Positions 59,811 to 64,000 of a stretch of DNA of 64,000 nucleotides are shown piece after piece (positions within the stretch are counted from its first letter, which is position 1; each line of letters opens with the position of its first letter). The stretch is from the NCBI GenBank assembly GCA_965227695.1, contig OZ245760.1:1054001-1118000 (forward strand), given 5' to 3'. The notes below the pieces were generated by a model. That model saw nothing but the letters and a program-made list of their open reading frames with translations. It searched no databases and had not been told where the DNA came from. This DNA is from UBA1858 sp965227695 (GTDB lineage Bacteria; Pseudomonadota; Gammaproteobacteria; UBA4575). Made by a program: the position numbers and the translations under genes.

Positions 59811-61063
59811 ATGGCTGAAATAAAAAACTATACAATGAACTTTGGGCCCCAACATCCAGCGGCTCACGGTGTACTGCGCCTGATTCTGGAACTGGATGGG
59901 GAAGTCATTGAACGTGCTGATCCGCATATAGGACTGTTGCACCGAGGCACCGAGAAACTGGCGGAAAGCAAACCATATAATCAGAGTATTGGTTACATGG
60001 ACCGGCTCGATTATGTGTCAATGATGTGTAATGAACATGGTTATGTGCTGGCCATTGAGAAACTGCTGGGAATCCACCCGCCTGAACGTGCCCAGTATAT
60101 TCGTGTGATGTTTGATGAGATCACCCGCATCCTCAATCACTTGTTATGGCTGGGTGCGCATGCGCTGGATATCGGCGCCATGTCGATGTTCCTTTATGCA
60201 TTCAGGGAACGGGAAGACTTAATGGATTGCTACGAAGCCGTGTCCGGAACACGCATGCATGCGACATATTATCGTCCGGGAGGTGTTTATCGTGATTTGC
60301 CTGATAGCATGCCTCAGTATCAACAATCGAAGTGGCGCAGTGATCGGGAAATCAATCAATTAAACGAGGACAGATCAGGTTCATTACTCGATTTTATTGA
60401 GTCATTTACATCCCGCTTTCCGGCGTGCGTCGATGAGTATGAAACATTGCTTACAGATAATCGCATCTGGAAACAGCGCACTGTCAACATCGGTGTCGTC
60501 TCGCCCGAACGTGCTTTGCAGCTTGGATTCAGCGGGCCCATGTTAAGAGGTTCGGGTGTGGAATGGGACCTCAGGAGAAAACAGCCTTATGAGGTCTATG
60601 ACAAAATGGATTTTTTTATTCCGGTGGGTGTGAATGGCGACTGTTACGACCGCTATCTGGTCCGCATTGAAGAAATGCGCCAGTCAAATGAAATTATAAA
60701 CAGTGTTGTCAGTGGCTCAGGGATAATCCCGGGCCGGTAATACATGATGATCATAAAATTACGCCGCCAACACGGGCAGACATGAAAGACGACATGGAAG
60801 CCCTGATTCATCATTTTAAACTTTTCACAGAGGGCTATTGTTTACCTGAAGGTGAAGTTTACAGCGCAATAGAACACCCCAAAGGTGAGTTTGGCGTATA
60901 CCTGGTATCCGATGGTGCAAATAAACCCTACCGGGTAAAAATACGTGCGCCTGGCTTTGCACATCTGGCTGGCCTGGATGAGATGGTGAAAGGGCATATG
61001 ATTGCCGATGTCGTTGCAGTGATTGGGACCCAGGACATCGTCTTTGGAGAAATCGACAGGTAA
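59811..61063 (+). CDS. nuoD: NADH-quinone oxidoreductase subunit D, interrupted by an apparent -1 frameshift
   Basis: Lines the quinone cavity with NuoB. Frame 3 runs from 59811 to a stop at 60740 (309 residues), matching NuoD up to EEMRQSNEII and then losing similarity. In frame 2 the expected continuation QCCQWLRDNPGPVIHDDHK begins at 60701 and runs to 61063 (EIDR stop). One missing A in ATAAACAG (60696-60703) explains it: adding it restores EIIKQCC and gives 417 residues, the usual NuoD length. N-terminal PQHPAAHGVLRL (about 13-24) and C-terminal IGTQDIVFGEIDR are intact. Sequencing error, recent mutation and recoding remain possible; error is likeliest. Confidence 0.93.
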
Positions 61064-61067
61064 TGCC

Positions 61068-61562
61068 ATGACAAATACGAGCGAAAAAACTCTATCGCAG
61101 GACGTAATACAGGAAGTGAACGCATGGCTAAAGCGTTTCCCTGAAGATCAAAAACGTTCTGCCGTGCTGGGCGGTCTTCACGCAATCCAGCATGAGCATG
61201 GTTATCTGCCTGTCGAACAAATGGATGCATTGGCCGAAATTTTACAAATACCTGCGATATCTGTTTACGAGGTTGCGACTTTTTATTCCATGTTCGAGCT
61301 GGAACCTGTCGGTAAACATACCATTGCAGTATGCACCAACCTGTCATGTATGTTGCGGGGTGGAGAAGAGATTCTTCAATACCTTGAGACAAAACTTAAC
61401 ATAAGTTGTGGCGAGTCGACGCCGGATGGCAAATATTATTTAAAAAACGAAGAAGAGTGTCTGGCTGGATGTTGCGGTGCTCCGATGATGCAGATTGATC
61501 ATGTGTATTATGAAAATCTAACACAGGCCAGAGTTGATGAAATTCTGGAAGGACTGGAATAA
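61068..61562 (+). CDS. nuoE: NADH-quinone oxidoreductase subunit E
   Basis: 24-kDa-type subunit with binuclear cluster N1a, in the NADH-input module. 164 residues. The four ligands are present: two in CTNLSC (C-x4-C, about 89-94) and two in CLAGCCGAP (C-x3-C, about 130-138). I start at ATG 61068, five bases after nuoD and preceded by CAGG; a longer frame from GTG 61023 lies inside nuoD. nuoF starts 3 bases after the stop. Confidence 0.97.
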   Translation: MTNTSEKTLSQDVIQEVNAWLKRFPEDQKRSAVLGGLHAIQHEHGYLPVEQMDALAEILQIPAISVYEVATFYSMFELEPVGKHTIAVCTNLSCMLRGGEEILQYLETKLNISCGESTPDGKYYLKNEEECLAGCCGAPMMQIDHVYYENLTQARVDEILEGLE

Positions 61563-61565
61563 ATC

Positions 61566-62852
61566 ATGGATGAAGTCGTCTACAAAACGCGAAATATGGA
61601 TACGCCATGGTCTTACGACACCTACAGAGAGCTAGGCGGCTATCAGGCGCTGGAAAAAATTCTCAGGGATAAAATATCTCCTGATGAAGTGATTGAGATG
61701 GTCAAGGTCTCAGGACTGCGGGGTCGGGGCGGTGCCGGCTTCCCCACCGGCATGAAATGGAGCTTCATGCCAAAAAATACAGGCAAGCCCGCCTACCTGG
61801 TGTGCAATTCGGATGAGTCGGAACCCGGAACATGCAAGGATCGGGACATACTTCGTTTCAATCCTCATGCTTTGGTCGAGGGAATGATCATTGCCGGTTA
61901 CGCCATTGGTGCGAGTGCTGGCTATAATTACATGCGCGGTGAATTCATGGATGAACCCTACAAACGCTTTAAACAGGCTCTCAATGAAGCTTACGAGCAT
62001 GGGTTCGTGGGAGAAAACATTCTGGGCTCCGGGTTTGATTATCAACTTTACGATGCACTGGGTGCGGGAGCATATATCTGCGGAGAAGAAACGGCCCTGC
62101 TGGAATCACTGGAAGGTAAAAAAGGGCAGCCGAGATTTAAGCCGCCTTTTCCTGCGGCCTATGGGCTGTATGGTTGTCCCACCACAATTAACAACACCGA
62201 GAGTCTGGCCTCCGTTCCATCAATCATTTTAAATGGTCCACAGTGGTTTGCGGAGCTGGGTCTTCCCAATAATGGAGGGGTTAAATGTTTTTCCGTGTCC
62301 GGACATGTCGTGCGTCCCGGGAATTATGAAGTGTCGCTGGGCATGCCCTTCAGTGAGCTATTAAACCTGGCCGGTGGAGTATGGCAGGGGCGACAGCTCA
62401 AGGCAGTAATACCCGGAGGATCTTCCGTTCCGGTCGTCCCCGGCGATGTGATGATGCAGACCAACATGGACTATGACGCGATCAATAATGCGGGATCGTT
62501 CCTCGGTTCCGGTGCGGTTGTTATCATGGATGAAACGACCGATATGGTGCAGGTGTTAAGGCGTATATCACGTTTTTATTTTTCCGAATCCTGCGGTCAG
62601 TGCACACCGTGCAGGGAAGGGACCGGCTGGCTGTATCGGATGTTAACCAGGATGGTGAATGGAGAAGGCAAGCTGAGCGACATCGACCTGCTTGATGACG
62701 TGGCCGCGAAAATAAAGGGCCGAACAATCTGTGCGTTGGGCGATGCTGCGGCAATGCCCGTGCAGAGTTTTATCGAGCACTACCGCGAGGAATTTGTCCA
62801 CTATGTCGAACATGGATGTAGTCTCGTGAATCAACAGCAAAGTGCGGCGTAG
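61566..62852 (+). CDS. nuoF: NADH-quinone oxidoreductase subunit F
   Basis: Binds NADH and FMN and starts electron transfer. 428 residues. NADH/FMN loop GLRGRGGAGFPTGMKW (about 50-65), FMN site GAGAYICGEETALLESLEGK (about 165-184), and cluster N3 ligands in ESCGQCTPCREGTGW (about 341-355) plus Cys in GRTICALGD (about 384-392). nuoG starts 4 bases later. Complete in the window. Confidence 0.98.
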   Translation: MDEVVYKTRNMDTPWSYDTYRELGGYQALEKILRDKISPDEVIEMVKVSGLRGRGGAGFPTGMKWSFMPKNTGKPAYLVCNSDESEPGTCKDRDILRFNPHALVEGMIIAGYAIGASAGYNYMRGEFMDEPYKRFKQALNEAYEHGFVGENILGSGFDYQLYDALGAGAYICGEETALLESLEGKKGQPRFKPPFPAAYGLYGCPTTINNTESLASVPSIILNGPQWFAELGLPNNGGVKCFSVSGHVVRPGNYEVSLGMPFSELLNLAGGVWQGRQLKAVIPGGSSVPVVPGDVMMQTNMDYDAINNAGSFLGSGAVVIMDETTDMVQVLRRISRFYFSESCGQCTPCREGTGWLYRMLTRMVNGEGKLSDIDLLDDVAAKIKGRTICALGDAAAMPVQSFIEHYREEFVHYVEHGCSLVNQQQSAA

Positions 62853-62856
62853 CACT

Positions 62857-64000
62857 ATGACTGATCAACAACAGCCTGCAGATCTGGTCACCGTCACAAT
62901 TGATGGTGTTGAAATCAAGGCACCACGTGGCACGATGCTGATTCAGGTGGCTGATAATGCGGGCATTCATATTCCGAGATTCTGCTATCACAAACACTTG
63001 TCGGTGGCCGCCAATTGCCGCATGTGTATGGTAGAGGTTGAAAAAGCGCCCAAGCCACTGCCGGCGTGTGCAACCCCTGTCGCAGATGGCATGCAAGTAT
63101 ACACCCAATCAGATCTGGCACTGGATGCTCAAAAGGGCACGATGGAGTTTCTGTTAATCAACCATCCACTGGACTGCCCGGTATGTGATCAGGGCGGTGA
63201 ATGCGAACTGCAGGATGTGGCCATGGCTTATGGCAGTGATGTCAGCCGTTTCAATGAAAGAAAGCGTGTCGTTCAGGATAAGGATATTGGTCCACTTGTT
63301 TCAACGGATATGACACGATGCATACACTGTACGCGTTGTGTGCGATTTGGAGATGAAATCGCTGGGATCAGTGAACTGGGAGCGGTCGGCCGGGGTGAAT
63401 TCATGGAAATAGGGACCTATGTCGAAAAATCGCTATCCTCCGAACTGTCAGGCAATGTCATTGACCTGTGTCCGGTCGGGGCACTTAATGCAAAACCATC
63501 ACGCATGAAAGCGCGTGCATGGGAGATGGTGGAGTCTGCAACCATTAGCCCACATGACTCGTTTGGTTCCCACTTGTCTTTGCACACGCTAAGGAATGAA
63601 GTCATTCGGGTGGTTCCGCGCGAGCACCCTGAACTGAATGAAACATGGATTTCAGATCGAGATCGTTTCAGTTATGAAGGGATGTACAGTGACAACCGTT
63701 TGCTGCAGGTAATGCGCAAACACGACCAGGAGTGGCGCACATGTGACTGGTCTGATGCTATTGAGTCAGTGTCAGCACTGCTGAAACAATATCAGCCTGA
63801 GGATATTGGTTTTCTCGCCAGTGCCAATCATACCAATGAAGATCTTTTTCTATTGCAAAAACTGGCGCGTTCACTGGGTATCAGGAATATCGATCACCGG
63901 ATTCATCAGAGTGACTTCAGTCATGCGCAGGATGATCCGGTTTTCCCCTCGCTCGGGATGCACATCAATGATGTGGAAAACCAGGACGTCATTGTCATTA
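62857..64000 (+). CDS. nuoG: NADH-quinone oxidoreductase subunit G (3' truncated by window edge)
   Basis: Largest peripheral subunit. The frame is open from ATG 62857 to the end of the window, 381 residues of an expected 700-900. Cluster ligands: N1b Cys43, 54, 57, 71; N5 His103, Cys107, 110, 116; N4 Cys155, 158, 161, 205. The region that would hold cluster N7 in E. coli (about 228-245, SPHDSFGSHLSLH) has no cysteines, so N7 is absent, as in mitochondria and most alpha- and betaproteobacteria. A molybdopterin-oxidoreductase-like domain begins after about residue 220. Confidence 0.96.
   Translation, partial: MTDQQQPADLVTVTIDGVEIKAPRGTMLIQVADNAGIHIPRFCYHKHLSVAANCRMCMVEVEKAPKPLPACATPVADGMQVYTQSDLALDAQKGTMEFLLINHPLDCPVCDQGGECELQDVAMAYGSDVSRFNERKRVVQDKDIGPLVSTDMTRCIHCTRCVRFGDEIAGISELGAVGRGEFMEIGTYVEKSLSSELSGNVIDLCPVGALNAKPSRMKARAWEMVESATISPHDSFGSHLSLHTLRNEVIRVVPREHPELNETWISDRDRFSYEGMYSDNRLLQVMRKHDQEWRTCDWSDAIESVSALLKQYQPEDIGFLASANHTNEDLFLLQKLARSLGIRNIDHRIHQSDFSHAQDDPVFPSLGMHINDVENQDVIVI

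Noticed and set aside
60741..61063. Second half of nuoD read as an independent small gene starting at 60782
   Set aside because: Its frame continues upstream to 60701 with NuoD-like sequence, and the start at 60782 lies in the middle of a conserved region, so it is the rest of a frameshifted nuoD.

Overview
This 64 kb window reads as chromosomal core DNA of a gammaproteobacterium outside the enterics. The evidence is gene order: tRNA-Leu/tig/clpP/clpX/lon/hupB/tRNA-Val/tRNA-Asp/ppiD followed by fabI and a peptide-type ABC transporter, then methyltransferase/rnhA/dnaQ (a Pseudomonas-like order); recN/nadK/hrcA/grpE/dnaK/dnaJ/dapB/carAB/greA/rlmE/ftsH/glmM/tpiA/secG/tRNA-Leu(GAG); and a nuo operon directly after secG and that tRNA. 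lpxH, bamE, Tat- and Lpp-type signals and LPS/peptidoglycan genes mark a Gram-negative cell. HrcA/CIRCE control, a VPLPA-CTERM protein and a NuoG without the N7 cysteines separate it from E. coli. Base composition looks moderate and even, and I see no insertion sequences, phage genes, CRISPR arrays or integrase-flanked islands.

Layout. 1-5.2 kb: 3' end of purF, a small L,D-transpeptidase, glycerate kinase, a DUF455 ferritin-like protein, then lpxH and a cyclophilin on the minus strand. 5.4-9.0 kb: tRNA-Pro, -Arg, -His and -Leu(TAG), interrupted by an HDOD protein, a secreted CHAP amidase and a CPBP membrane protease. 9.1-19.9 kb: proteostasis block tig-clpP-clpX-lon-hupB, two tRNAs, ppiD, a dicarboxylate/glutamate symporter and fabI. 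20-26.3 kb: four-gene YejABEF-like ABC importer. 26.2-29.3 kb: minus-strand Ser/Thr kinase, PP2C phosphatase and FHA protein cassette. 29.5-34.2 kb: methyltransferase, rnhA, dnaQ, smpB, an NSS-family transporter, ratA and ratB. 34.6-40.1 kb (minus): YcbK-like Tat protein, LdtD-like transpeptidase, bamE, recN, nadK. 40.3-45.5 kb: hrcA-grpE-dnaK-dnaJ with a CIRCE operator and two sigma-32-type promoters. 45.5-56.8 kb: dapB, carA, carB, greA, rlmE, ftsH, glmM, tpiA, secG and tRNA-Leu(GAG). 57.3-57.9 kb: a secreted VPLPA-CTERM protein. 58.2-64 kb: nuoABCDEFG, with nuoG running off the end.

How the parts work together. Protein quality control dominates: trigger factor, ClpXP, Lon, FtsH, DnaK/DnaJ/GrpE and PpiD, with heat-shock promoters visible before lon, grpE and dnaK and a CIRCE repressor site before hrcA. 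Envelope genes (lpxH, LdtD, YcbK, bamE, glmM, secG, ppiD) and central biosynthesis (purF, carAB, dapB, nadK, fabI, tpiA) are interleaved. Energy is supplied by a proton-pumping NADH dehydrogenase of the type with separate nuoC and nuoD.

Most notable observations: nuoD is split by an apparent one-base deletion in a short A run; the kinase/phosphatase/FHA cassette stands alone, with no type VI secretion genes beside it; folP is absent from its usual place between ftsH and glmM, where a strong terminator sits instead; and several clean inverted repeats lie in leaders or divergent promoters (hupB, dnaK, lon, 29.47 kb). I found no obviously novel multigene system. The kinase cassette is the nearest candidate.
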